Virus record (IMG/VR): IMGVR_UViG_3300031857_018978
Coordinates: 1-59,675 of that record
Direction: 5' to 3' (one strand)
DNA: 59,675 nt
Source: a virus
Shown here: positions 25,543 to 33,746 of the stretch, piece after piece
Numbering within the stretch: the first letter of the stretch is position 1
Layout of the letters: each line of letters starts with the position of its first letter
Notes under the pieces: generated by a model
The model's database searches: none
Told to the model about the DNA's origin: nothing
Seen by the model: only the letters and a program-made list of their open reading frames with translations
Program-made: the position numbers and the translations under genes

Positions 25543-28107
25543 TTAACTTTCGATCTGAGATAACTTTGTGTATATCTTTTCTGTGAGGATTGTCAAGCCA
25601 TTTAGAAAGATTGAATCATCGGCCTTTGAGCCATAGAGGACAACGATATCGTCTTCTTTAGGAGTCTTGCCTCCACCCTCGTAATATTGGGTAAACTTAT
25701 CGTCCCTGCCTCCATCAGTTAAACGGCAAGTCATTTGACCATACTCATCAGAAATTTTAACTAATAAATATGGACGACCAGCGCGGCTGACCTTTTTACG
25801 AGCCTCTTTAACTATACCAACCATCTTTACGTTTTGGCGCAAATCAACCTGAGAAACCTCATAAGTATTGTGAAGCCTGTCTTCTCCATCATTAAAAACT
25901 TCTTTTAATTTGTGGGTATAGCTATATCCGAGAAGACGTTTTTCAAAAAACCAGTTAGCGAACTTCTCATATTTTTTATTCATATCATAGATCTTCTTAT
26001 AAGGTTCGTACTTATTTTTAAATGTTTCAAAACGGCTTTCTTTCATAAACGGCTTACCATCATCTCCAACAGATTTATTTTTAACCAAATCAGCAATAGT
26101 ATTTAGTACATCATGGTCATATTTGGGAGCAACAAGTTTAACGTTACGCTTTTCTCTATCTGTTAAAACATTGTACGTCTGAGCTTCAAGTACAAGACGG
26201 CAGCGCTTTTCGCTGAAGCTAGAAAGAGTACCTGCTTGAATCAAAGATGATAAAACGCCAATATTCACACCAGCTTCTTTAGCTCCATCAAAGCAATCGA
26301 TCTTGTTTGCAAATTCTTCTTGTCTAAACTCAAGCAAATGAGTTAGTACTTTATCAGATACTCCTTTAATGGCATTTAAGCCAAATCGGATATTGTCGCC
26401 TTCGATTTCAAAATCAGCTTTTGACTTGGAAAGATCTGGCGGCAAAAGCCTGATGTTAAAGAATGAAAGCTCTTGTGAGATTGCTTCAATTTCTTCATGC
26501 GGATTTGGCTCATGCTTTGAAGATCTTAGTAAAGCCAAAAAGAATTCTTTTGGATGATTAAATTTAAGATAAGTAGTTAAAGCAGAAAGAGTAGCATAAG
26601 AAACGGCGTGAGATGCATTGAAAGAATAATTCGCACTATCTTCTGCAACTTTCCATAGAACATCAGCAACTGCTGCTTCTAGGTTATTAGAAGCGACTTT
26701 TTCTCTGATTTTCTGCTGCCAAGCTGGCATCTCGCTGACTTTCTTTTTGCCAACAATACGACGTACAGTCTCAGCTTCATCAAGAGTAAATCCAACCTTA
26801 ACGATCATCTTCATCAATTGTTCTTGGAAGATTGGAATGCCTCCAGTAACGCCAAGAATGTCATCAAAGAAAGGATGTACCGATTGGAATTGACCAGTGG
26901 CAACATATCTTGCGTATTGATCTAGGAAGTCTAAAGCACCGGGACGAGCAAGCGAAAGAACGCACGCTAGTTCAAGCATGTTTCTTGGCTTCACCTTTTT
27001 GCAAACATGAAAATTTGTGTTGGCTTCGATTTGGAATAGGCCCTTGGGATTAGATAGGTCTTGTAAGAATTTATATGTAGACGAGTTATCGAAATCAAGA
27101 TTCTTGAAATCTAAGCCAAGTCTTTGGCAGGTATCATAAACAACAGTCAAAGTTCTCAGCCCAAGGATATCGAACTTAACGGTAATTTCTGACACGTTGT
27201 TCATATCGTAGGCAGAAACGATCTCGCCATCGCCTGTCTTTTGCAATGGCATAATATCTTCATTGTTATAATATGAAATAGAAATACCAGATGGATGAAC
27301 TCCAGTATTCTTATTCAGTCCCTCAATCTTCTTGGCTATCTTATAAATCTTTGGATTCTTGTCGCAAAAAGCTTTGAACTGCTCGCTCTCTTCGTAAGCG
27401 TCTTTCAAAGCAAACACCTTGCCGAATTGCTTAGGGATAATATCGCTGACAGCATTAACTTCGTCCTCCGACATCTCTCCCACAATCTTACCGCACTCTT
27501 TAATACACAGTTTACCAGTAAGAGTATTCATGGTAAGAATCTTACAAGTCTTACCGGCGTACTTCGTTTTAATATAATTAATAACGTCCTGACGCTTTGA
27601 GAATTCAATGTCATTATCAACGTCAGGCATCAACGATCCGTCAAGGTAGGTTATGCCATCTACAACAATTTTTTTGGCGCGACTCTTTGAAACGAATCGC
27701 TCAAAGAACAATCCGTTTTTAATTGGATCTACATTGGTGACACCAATTAGAAAAAGAACCAAAGAGCCAGCCGCAGAACCACGCCCGTAACCAGTAGGAA
27801 TATTATGCTCATGAGCATAATTAAGAATGTCCCAGTTAAGCAGAACGTAATCAACGAAACCAAGTTCTTCAAAGATTGCCAGTTCATATTTTGCTCGTTC
27901 ATAATAGTCTTTTTTGTTAGATAATTTGTCTATGCCTTTTGTTCTGACCGCCTTCAAACAAAGTTGGCGCAAAAACTCGACGTTTGAAACTGAGGGATCG
28001 ATGCCAAGCTGTTCATAATATCTAGCATCAATTTTAATCTCTGGAAGGCGAACTCCAGGAGGAACAGGATGTTCGTATTTTTGAAAAGAGTTTAATAAAT
28101 TATTCAT
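25543..28107 (-). CDS. dnaE: DNA polymerase III alpha subunit, catalytic part
   Basis: An 854-residue protein lacking the PHP domain. Conserved segments: FVDYVLLNWDILNYA, GYGRGSAAGSLVLF, the catalytic Asp cluster in PDVDNDIEF and the third Asp in VKFDILGLRTL. Fingers-like HASHAVSYA-type sequence (NASHAVSYATLSALTTYLK) and a C-terminal OB fold (VKMVGIVKEARKK, YLLVKISDEYGQM) follow. The insertion just before PDVD (AKKIVVDGITYLDGS) is longer than usual. It starts by a 4-base ATGA overlap with the exonuclease gene. With the 28727-29464 product it would reconstitute a full alpha subunit that replicates phage DNA. Confidence 0.93.
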   Translation of the reverse strand: MNNLLNSFQKYEHPVPPGVRLPEIKIDARYYEQLGIDPSVSNVEFLRQLCLKAVRTKGIDKLSNKKDYYERAKYELAIFEELGFVDYVLLNWDILNYAHEHNIPTGYGRGSAAGSLVLFLIGVTNVDPIKNGLFFERFVSKSRAKKIVVDGITYLDGSLMPDVDNDIEFSKRQDVINYIKTKYAGKTCKILTMNTLTGKLCIKECGKIVGEMSEDEVNAVSDIIPKQFGKVFALKDAYEESEQFKAFCDKNPKIYKIAKKIEGLNKNTGVHPSGISISYYNNEDIMPLQKTGDGEIVSAYDMNNVSEITVKFDILGLRTLTVVYDTCQRLGLDFKNLDFDNSSTYKFLQDLSNPKGLFQIEANTNFHVCKKVKPRNMLELACVLSLARPGALDFLDQYARYVATGQFQSVHPFFDDILGVTGGIPIFQEQLMKMIVKVGFTLDEAETVRRIVGKKKVSEMPAWQQKIREKVASNNLEAAVADVLWKVAEDSANYSFNASHAVSYATLSALTTYLKFNHPKEFFLALLRSSKHEPNPHEEIEAISQELSFFNIRLLPPDLSKSKADFEIEGDNIRFGLNAIKGVSDKVLTHLLEFRQEEFANKIDCFDGAKEAGVNIGVLSSLIQAGTLSSFSEKRCRLVLEAQTYNVLTDREKRNVKLVAPKYDHDVLNTIADLVKNKSVGDDGKPFMKESRFETFKNKYEPYKKIYDMNKKYEKFANWFFEKRLLGYSYTHKLKEVFNDGEDRLHNTYEVSQVDLRQNVKMVGIVKEARKKVSRAGRPYLLVKISDEYGQMTCRLTDGGRDDKFTQYYEGGGKTPKEDDIVVLYGSKADDSIFLNGLTILTEKIYTKLSQIES

Positions 28108-28730
28108 ACGTCAACCTGCATAATTAACTTACGGAAAATTTTGTAGTTCATTTGGATATCGTACAAAGCATCGTGTAGCTTTGAGGGATCATGATCAATT
28201 CCAAATTGCTTGAGCAAAAACCCCTGACTTGTTTTTAGACCTTTCTCTCTATGATTCATGAGTTTCATTTGCCATGAGAGTAGATCTCCAGACGGCTTTA
28301 TGTCCTTGAATAGTGCCGTAGCTAAAGCTTTGGTGTCAAGCATCCTGTTGATAAAACTCCAATCGTTTTGGATGCTTATGCCACGCATCATTGTATTTAA
28401 AATATAAATATCATAACCGAGTACATTCTGCCCAACAAGAATGTTATTATCATCATAAAGATAACTAGCAAATTTCTTCCATACCTCAATTGGCGGCTTT
28501 GCTCTGGAGATATATTTTTCTTTATTGAAGCCTGTTATCCTAGCCGCGTCTTCAGACACGTTAAGATCGTCGTAGAATACGAATTCGTCATGCTCTTCTA
28601 AGATATCTTCACCTTTACATACTATCCAAGATAATTGCCAAGGGCGAGAATCAGTCAAAGACAAACCCTCCGTTTCGGTATCAAATACCACGAACTTTTG
28701 ATTAATTTTTTGTTTTAAAAGATTGTTCAT
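28104..28730 (-). CDS. DnaQ-like 3'-5' exonuclease
   Basis: A 208-residue DEDDh exonuclease: Exo I FVVFDTETEGL, Exo II QNVLGYDIYIL, Exo III HDALYD. The ATG at 28730 overlaps the previous stop as ATGA, so the longer reading is not used. It would be the proofreading subunit of the neighbouring polymerase. It is inserted between the genes for the PHP and catalytic parts of Pol III alpha. In Firmicutes PolC an exonuclease domain is likewise inserted in the PHP domain, but within one polypeptide. Confidence 0.88.
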   Translation of the reverse strand: MNNLLKQKINQKFVVFDTETEGLSLTDSRPWQLSWIVCKGEDILEEHDEFVFYDDLNVSEDAARITGFNKEKYISRAKPPIEVWKKFASYLYDDNNILVGQNVLGYDIYILNTMMRGISIQNDWSFINRMLDTKALATALFKDIKPSGDLLSWQMKLMNHREKGLKTSQGFLLKQFGIDHDPSKLHDALYDIQMNYKIFRKLIMQVDV

Positions 28731-29464
28731 GACGACTCCTTCCAAGATTGGAAGCAAAATTCTTTACTACCACAGCCACCAAGTTCTGGCGCAGATAAGC
28801 TTTGATTCTTGCCCATATTTCTGTTACAAGCTATTTTATATGTAACCCAAGCTGGAAAGTCTTCGCGATTTTTGTAATAGATTGATTTAGCCTCTACAAC
28901 TTTTTCTTTAAATCTTGATTTAAGAAATTCGCCAGTAATCTTATCAAATGGAAGTTTATTATCTTCCGTAAAGTAAATCACATCTTCATTATCTAAAAAG
29001 TCTGGCATACAATTTGAAAATGTATATTTATTCTTCCAGATGTAAGAATCATAAAACGGTACGGCAATTAAAATATTATCTGTCAAGCGTTGAACTAGAT
29101 CATCGTTAGAAATAACTGATTCTTTTTCTGTATTTGCAAAAGTATAAATTTTATTGATATCTTTAAATCCAGAATCATTTAAAGCAAATAAAATTAGTCT
29201 ATGAGTGGATGAATCGGCTGACTCATAACTATTGCAAACTTGAATCCGTAGTCCAAACTTTAATTGGATATTATGTTTTTGACAATTTTTAAAAGCAGTC
29301 AAAAAGCCAGTCAAAGAATCTTCTACCAAATAGATCTCTTTGAGGCTGTTTTCAAGCGCAATCGAAATAATGCTATCGGGACCATCTTGCTTTTGCTTCT
29401 CTGCTTCGTTCAGCGTGAGTATGCTTCTCCCAAATGAGAAGTGCGACTTGAATAGTGGGATCAT
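28727..29464 (-). CDS. DNA polymerase III alpha subunit, separate PHP-domain piece
   Basis: A 245-residue protein. Its start, FKSHFSFGRSILTLNEA, followed by ALENSLKEIYLVEDSLTGF and IQLKFGLRIQV, lines up with the N-terminal PHP domain of DnaE (HLRVHSDYS, AlTD.NLcG.v.F, PI.G). The metal-binding residues are largely lost: the HxH of active PHP domains is KSH here and LTD is VED, so it is probably structural. It ends before the region that begins the polymerase core. The order PHP, exonuclease, core suggests a split gene rather than an independent protein. Confidence 0.75.
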   Translation of the reverse strand: MIPLFKSHFSFGRSILTLNEAEKQKQDGPDSIISIALENSLKEIYLVEDSLTGFLTAFKNCQKHNIQLKFGLRIQVCNSYESADSSTHRLILFALNDSGFKDINKIYTFANTEKESVISNDDLVQRLTDNILIAVPFYDSYIWKNKYTFSNCMPDFLDNEDVIYFTEDNKLPFDKITGEFLKSRFKEKVVEAKSIYYKNREDFPAWVTYKIACNRNMGKNQSLSAPELGGCGSKEFCFQSWKESS

Positions 29465-29470
29465 ACCACT

Positions 29471-29498
29471 ATCCTAGCAGGTCCGTCTAGGATGTCAA
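29471..29498 (-). promoter_or_regulatory. Inverted repeat and possible promoter before the split polymerase operon
   Basis: ATCCTAG (29471-29477) and CTAGGAT (29487-29493) form a perfect 7-bp inverted repeat with a 9-base spacer, 6 bases upstream of the ATG at 29464 and overlapping the previous stop codon. On the - strand TTGACA (29498-29493) and TAGGAT (29476-29471) are spaced by 16 bases, resembling a sigma70 promoter, which would make a nearly leaderless mRNA. In RNA the repeat would be a hairpin at the start site. Confidence 0.5.
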
Positions 29499-30524
29499 GT
29501 GCTTTGGGCATCCAAGATAGTTTTCTTTCGTAACCTTCTCATCTTGCTTGGCAATTTTAAATGCCTCGCCCATGTCTTCTTCCAAGAAAGTTTTAATTAT
29601 TTTATTATCTTTATCTCTCAAAGCATAGTAATTAAATCCAAATTTGTATGGGCAATGCCACATTGGATTACCGTCTTTCTTTAACTGTCCTTTGTGCTTT
29701 GCAAAGCCACAGGCCAGTTTGCCGCTAAATGAACCATCTGAAGGCATCGGTTTGTCGGCTGCAAAATTAGAATAGGCATCGGGTTCAGAAAAGTTATCTA
29801 TAACTTTTTGAACTTCGGTTAAATGATTTTCAAACTCACTAAGCTCACTTTTGGTTGGTGGTTTCATTTTTAATAAACCGCCATTCTTAGTTTTGTCTTT
29901 AAGATCAAATTTAAGAAATAAAAATTCCATTGAAGCTTTGTGCTTTGGATCAAGCTTCTTAGATGCAAGAGTATAAATCATATGCTGCATATTGTCTTCT
30001 GCATCCTTGCCCGCAAATACGGCTTTGCTAGTTTTATAGTCTCTTACTACCGAAGTACCGTCATCGTAAATAAATTGGCGGTCAATAAATCCTTTAATCC
30101 TATATTTTTTATCTTTTTTATCTACTGTTATATCGAAGTCTCTTTCTTGCAAATCCTGCACAGGCAACCTTTCTGCATCACCCCAAAAGTCATATTTTAG
30201 GGCAGTCAAAGTCATTTCTTTAATCAGTTCAATATTGTCTGGATCAGAAACTTTAAGCTTTCTGGCGTGCTTCAACGAGAGCTTTTTAATAGACTTAATT
30301 GTAAAAATATCGCCAGCATCTAAAATAGAATCAACATATGGTTTTCTTTTTTTCTTCGCCAAACACTCAAGGACAAGATGGACAACATTACCTCTGCTCG
30401 CTCCTTCGTTTGACTTCTCGGGAAGCTTTAAAATGTAATTGCACCAATACGACCAACTACACTTCTCTAGTGTCTTGATTCGGCTTGCAGAAAGCGCAAC
30501 ATGTTTAATCTCAGGCTGTGTCAT
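29487..30524 (-). CDS. RecB/Cas4-like PD-(D/E)XK nuclease
   Basis: A 345-residue protein. LSASRIKTLEKCSWSYWC at the N-terminus, then RGNVVHLVLE, and the catalytic part GFIDRQFIYDDG, VVRDYKTSK, MIYTLAS follow the AddB/Cas4 nuclease family. Further Cys residues occur in LACGFAKHKG, HCPYKF and LGCPKH, so an iron-sulphur cluster like that of Cas4/AddB is possible. It lies between primase and polymerase genes, suggesting DNA end processing in replication or recombination. No cas genes or CRISPR array are present. Confidence 0.8.
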   Translation of the reverse strand: MTQPEIKHVALSASRIKTLEKCSWSYWCNYILKLPEKSNEGASRGNVVHLVLECLAKKKRKPYVDSILDAGDIFTIKSIKKLSLKHARKLKVSDPDNIELIKEMTLTALKYDFWGDAERLPVQDLQERDFDITVDKKDKKYRIKGFIDRQFIYDDGTSVVRDYKTSKAVFAGKDAEDNMQHMIYTLASKKLDPKHKASMEFLFLKFDLKDKTKNGGLLKMKPPTKSELSEFENHLTEVQKVIDNFSEPDAYSNFAADKPMPSDGSFSGKLACGFAKHKGQLKKDGNPMWHCPYKFGFNYYALRDKDNKIIKTFLEEDMGEAFKIAKQDEKVTKENYLGCPKHLTS

Positions 30525-31590
30525 TTAGAATTTTTTCAGCCCTTTTGATAAGACTGTCGGGAAATTTATTGGCAACTGCAATCTCATGAATTTTCTTAAT
30601 TTGAGCTTCCATGTTTATTGTCTTTGAATTCCATTCGTCAAAAATATTGTCTTCGCCTTCAAATGTCGCAAGGTGCATGTCAAAGAAATCGTTTTTAAGT
30701 GGCAGTTTAATTTGGAGCTTTGAATAATCAAAGATCGAAGAAAGCTGAAGAAATGTTTTGCAAGCAGAGATGAGACCGTGATTAGTCTCCCCATTAGAAT
30801 CATTATTTGAAGCGATAATAATTTTATCAGGGTCCAGCGCAACAAGGGCAGAAGAAAGCTTGGACGAAATGCCGAGTCCAAAAGTAACTACATTATTTTT
30901 ATATCCATGTTCGAACAATGCCATACTGTCGCCAACGCTTTCGACAATGATAACGGATCGCCGCTTTTCAATTTCTTCTTTGACTTCGTAAACATTATTT
31001 CGTTTTAAATTGGCTGGATAAACCCAATCTGCTCTTTTGCCCACATGTTTCCATTTTGGAAATTCAGAATCTTTTTCCCAGAAAACGGCTCGACCAGAAA
31101 ATCCGTGAATTTGCCCAAATTGATTATAGATTGGAAACACTATTCTTCTGAACAATTGGCCAGATGTAGCATAACCGCATTTATAAAAATCCAACGTATC
31201 TTTGCTAATCTTTTTCTTTAAATAAAAATCAAGATGAGGCAAAAGATTTTCTAAAATAGATTCTGGATAAATTTTTTCCATCTCAATTTTTTCTTTATTT
31301 TGTACATGGATAATATTTTGAGCGTCAAATTTTACATACTTATTTACGATATAAGAATCTTTTGTGTCTAAAGTTAATTCAACAAGTCTTTGGAATGGAT
31401 AACTTTTTGAACTCCCTGCCGCAAAATCAGTCCACACTCCACTATTCTTATATATTTTTAATGCGGTAGAGTTATCTCCACCACGATACAAGGCTGTAGT
31501 CCTCCAATAGCTACCGTAGTCTTTAAGCTGATAACCTAAAGACTCAAGAGAGCTTTTGAGAACAACTGGATCAATTGAAACTTGGGACAT
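30511..31590 (-). CDS. DNA primase with Toprim domain, zinc ligands missing
   Basis: A 359-residue protein. The N-terminal part (about 20-70; SYWRTTALYRGGDNSTALKI, SGVWTDFAAG) corresponds to the primase zinc-binding domain, but the Cys/His ligands are absent. The core (LFRRIVFPIYNQFGQIHGFSGR) and the Toprim domain (VIIVESVGDSMALFEHG, DKIIIASNNDSNGE) are present, with the first Asp of the DxD pair replaced by Asn. It overlaps the helicase gene by 20 bases if the ATG at 31590 is used; the alternative start at 31602 is GTG. It makes RNA primers together with the adjacent DnaB. Confidence 0.82.
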   Translation of the reverse strand: MSQVSIDPVVLKSSLESLGYQLKDYGSYWRTTALYRGGDNSTALKIYKNSGVWTDFAAGSSKSYPFQRLVELTLDTKDSYIVNKYVKFDAQNIIHVQNKEKIEMEKIYPESILENLLPHLDFYLKKKISKDTLDFYKCGYATSGQLFRRIVFPIYNQFGQIHGFSGRAVFWEKDSEFPKWKHVGKRADWVYPANLKRNNVYEVKEEIEKRRSVIIVESVGDSMALFEHGYKNNVVTFGLGISSKLSSALVALDPDKIIIASNNDSNGETNHGLISACKTFLQLSSIFDYSKLQIKLPLKNDFFDMHLATFEGEDNIFDEWNSKTINMEAQIKKIHEIAVANKFPDSLIKRAEKILNDTA

Positions 31591-33088
31591 TATCGTCTTC
31601 ACCAGAATTTTGTAGGGTTGTGGCGTTAGTATCCGCCTGATTTACGATATCGCGAAGATCGCCGCGCTCTTTAATGTCAAAATTCTCAAACTGAAGGTTA
31701 ATAAAATTCTTCTTAAGCGTGCCATCTGGCATTCTAACCAATTCAACGGCACCAGCAACATCAGATCCAAGAAAGCGGTTTTTGACAAAGATGAGTTTAT
31801 GAGAACCAAAGTTTGGCCCCTCTTCTTGTCTTTCGTCGGCTGTCTTGGGTCGCAGAATAGCCATATGAGAGCAATAATGAGTGATTCGATCAGACATCGA
31901 CACAATCCCCTCATCGTCATTGATCGCGTCAGAATTACGGTTTGTAGTAATGCCGCTACGATTAGATTGAATCGAAGTGAACATTGTAATCATAGGCTTT
32001 TGGTCTTGTACGATATCGCGCTGAATGGTCTTTTTAAATTTATTCAACATATCGCCAATGACTTGCCATTCTGGCTTATTACCATCAGCATCAGCAGAGG
32101 GCTTGATATAATCAAAGCTAAAGATGAGAGGATTGCCGCGACCAACCTTGGAATAATAAAAACGCTTCAAATTATTAATCATTTGGTCGGTAGTCATGCC
32201 GCCAACATTATAATAATAAAATTTAAGCTTCTTAATCTTATCCCAAGTAGAACGAACTCTTTGAACTACATCTTCGCCAGCCTTACGCCAAAGTCCAGTT
32301 TCTAGTAAATGCATTGGGACATGGCTTAGAGCGGCACATTGGCGCATGATAACTTCTTCCTTACTCATCTCTCCGTTATCGAAGTGCAAAACAGGAACAT
32401 CATGCTGCGCTGATACTTTGGTTGTATAGTTTAGCGCCAATAGAGTTTTACCTACACCCGAACGTGCCACGACAACAGTAATGTTACCGGGACGAAGAAG
32501 AGATCCATAAATCTTATTAACAGTTGGAAATGGACCCATGAAACCAAATTCAGTAATAGGATTGTTGCCGCGTTCTTCAATGACGGCTTCCATTTCTTCG
32601 AAGATGTTAACCGGCTTTTCTTCATTGTTCTCATAAATATTTATAATTTTATTAAATGTAGTATCAGCCTCTTCAACAATTTTTTGATAAGAAGAATCTG
32701 GGGCGATCTTCTTCATCTTGTCCGCTACTTCAAGAGCAGATTCATGGATGGCCCTTCTGATAGAATATTTCTTAATTTCCTTGGCGGCAGATATAGCTGT
32801 GGTTTTGTTGGTCTTCCTGACCGCCAGAGACCTCAAATAATCAAAAACGTCAATATTATCTTTAAAAGAGATACCAATTTCTTTGATTCTCTGGGCGATA
32901 ATAATCTCATCGACCTTTTCATTCCCCTCCAAGCATTTACGAATTATATGATAAATCGTCTTGTGAACGATTGTGTCTTCAGAATAAAAATCTGATTCTG
33001 AAACAAAATCGCAAATTTCAGAGTAAGTCTCTGGATACTGAATCAGTCCTGCTAGGAACTGCTTCTCTACTTCTAATGAATAAAGCAT
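31571..33088 (-). CDS. dnaB: Replicative DNA helicase, DnaB-like
   Basis: A 505-residue protein with a DnaB N-terminal helical domain (EKQFLAGLIQYPETY, FYSEDTIVHKTIYHII), then the RecA-like motor with Walker A VVVARSGVGKTLLALNY. HFDNGEMSKEEVIMRQ, LIFSFDYIKPS and the SIQSNRSG/SDRITHY switch regions follow. It is the ring helicase unwinding DNA ahead of the split Pol III. Its start overlaps the previous stop (TAATG). Confidence 0.93.
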   Translation of the reverse strand: MLYSLEVEKQFLAGLIQYPETYSEICDFVSESDFYSEDTIVHKTIYHIIRKCLEGNEKVDEIIIAQRIKEIGISFKDNIDVFDYLRSLAVRKTNKTTAISAAKEIKKYSIRRAIHESALEVADKMKKIAPDSSYQKIVEEADTTFNKIINIYENNEEKPVNIFEEMEAVIEERGNNPITEFGFMGPFPTVNKIYGSLLRPGNITVVVARSGVGKTLLALNYTTKVSAQHDVPVLHFDNGEMSKEEVIMRQCAALSHVPMHLLETGLWRKAGEDVVQRVRSTWDKIKKLKFYYYNVGGMTTDQMINNLKRFYYSKVGRGNPLIFSFDYIKPSADADGNKPEWQVIGDMLNKFKKTIQRDIVQDQKPMITMFTSIQSNRSGITTNRNSDAINDDEGIVSMSDRITHYCSHMAILRPKTADERQEEGPNFGSHKLIFVKNRFLGSDVAGAVELVRMPDGTLKKNFINLQFENFDIKERGDLRDIVNQADTNATTLQNSGEDDNVPSFN

Positions 33089-33345
33089 TATTCGTTGTCG
33101 GTTGCTGTAATTTTATCTTCTTCGTCCGATAGCCATTGTCCGATAGCCGTCTTCATACCTAATGAAGTTACGATAGAATCAAATCTCGTATAAATTTGAG
33201 GTGTCCCTTTGGGAGAACACACGCAAAGGATAACTCCTTTGTATGAGTCAGCACTACCAGAAATTTCATAAACTTGCTCTACCAGTTCCGTTGGGAATAT
33301 AAAATCTTTTGGCTCTTCTTTTTGGTCTTTGTTTTTTTTACTCAT
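33088..33345 (-). CDS. Small phage protein of unknown function
   Basis: An 85-residue protein. I use the ATG at 33345 (MSKKNKDQKEEPKDF), which overlaps the nuclease stop as ATGA; a longer reading would run far into the nuclease gene. The core VYEISGSADSYKGVILCVCSPKG looks like a small alpha/beta fold. It is sandwiched between nuclease and helicase genes, so it probably belongs to replication or recombination. Confidence 0.6.
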   Translation of the reverse strand: MSKKNKDQKEEPKDFIFPTELVEQVYEISGSADSYKGVILCVCSPKGTPQIYTRFDSIVTSLGMKTAIGQWLSDEEDKITATDNE

Positions 33346-33746
33346 AGAACGATGCGTTCGAAAAATTCCTTCGACAATATGTCGCTTTCGTATATTTCTA
33401 CCAGTTCTATGTCGTTTGTCAAGCAGAAGTTCAGCTTTAAATCGTCTCTTTTTAATTGAAGAAGCCAATTTTGACGATTGTTCCCATGAAAATGGGGATT
33501 GTAAGTTTGATGCTGTTTGCCTTGAACTTCTATTGCAATTTTTTTATTTGCGTTATAAAAGTCCAAAGAAAGCCGCGAACCAACAATCCGCATCTCTTCG
33601 AACACGACATCATGCTTCCAGTATGGCAATAAAAATTGCTTTACTCTCCATTGGAAATTGCTCTTTGATTTAGCCTCCCAATTTATAATATATTTTTTAG
33701 CGTTTTTTAATAAACGCTCTTTGCCGCTAAGTGTTTTAAACTTCAT
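33342..33746 (-). CDS. PD-(D/E)XK nuclease-like protein (DUF559/Vsr type)
   Basis: A 134-residue protein with SRLSLDFYNANKKIAIEVQGKQH, a D-(X)n-E-x-Q-G-K active-site line as in DUF559/Vsr-like nucleases, then QNWLLQLKRDDLKLNFC. It immediately follows recA, overlapping it by 11 bases, so a role in recombination-intermediate cutting is plausible. A homing-type nuclease is the alternative. Confidence 0.7.
   Translation of the reverse strand: MKFKTLSGKERLLKNAKKYIINWEAKSKSNFQWRVKQFLLPYWKHDVVFEEMRIVGSRLSLDFYNANKKIAIEVQGKQHQTYNPHFHGNNRQNWLLQLKRDDLKLNFCLTNDIELVEIYESDILSKEFFERIVL

Noticed and set aside
28090-28740. Both exonuclease and polymerase genes begin MNNLL
   Set aside because: The codons differ at several third positions and similarity ends after five residues, so duplication is not supported.
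29487-30524. Cas4 of a CRISPR system
   Set aside because: No cas1, cas2 or repeat array is present; the gene belongs to the replication cluster.
31799-32305. 168-codon open frame on the + strand antisense to dnaB
   Set aside because: It lies wholly inside the well-supported helicase gene, has no recognisable motif and looks like a shadow frame.
32610-32660. T4-type late promoter (TATAAATA) on the - strand
   Set aside because: A single match within the dnaB coding sequence in AT-rich DNA, with no gene start suitably downstream.
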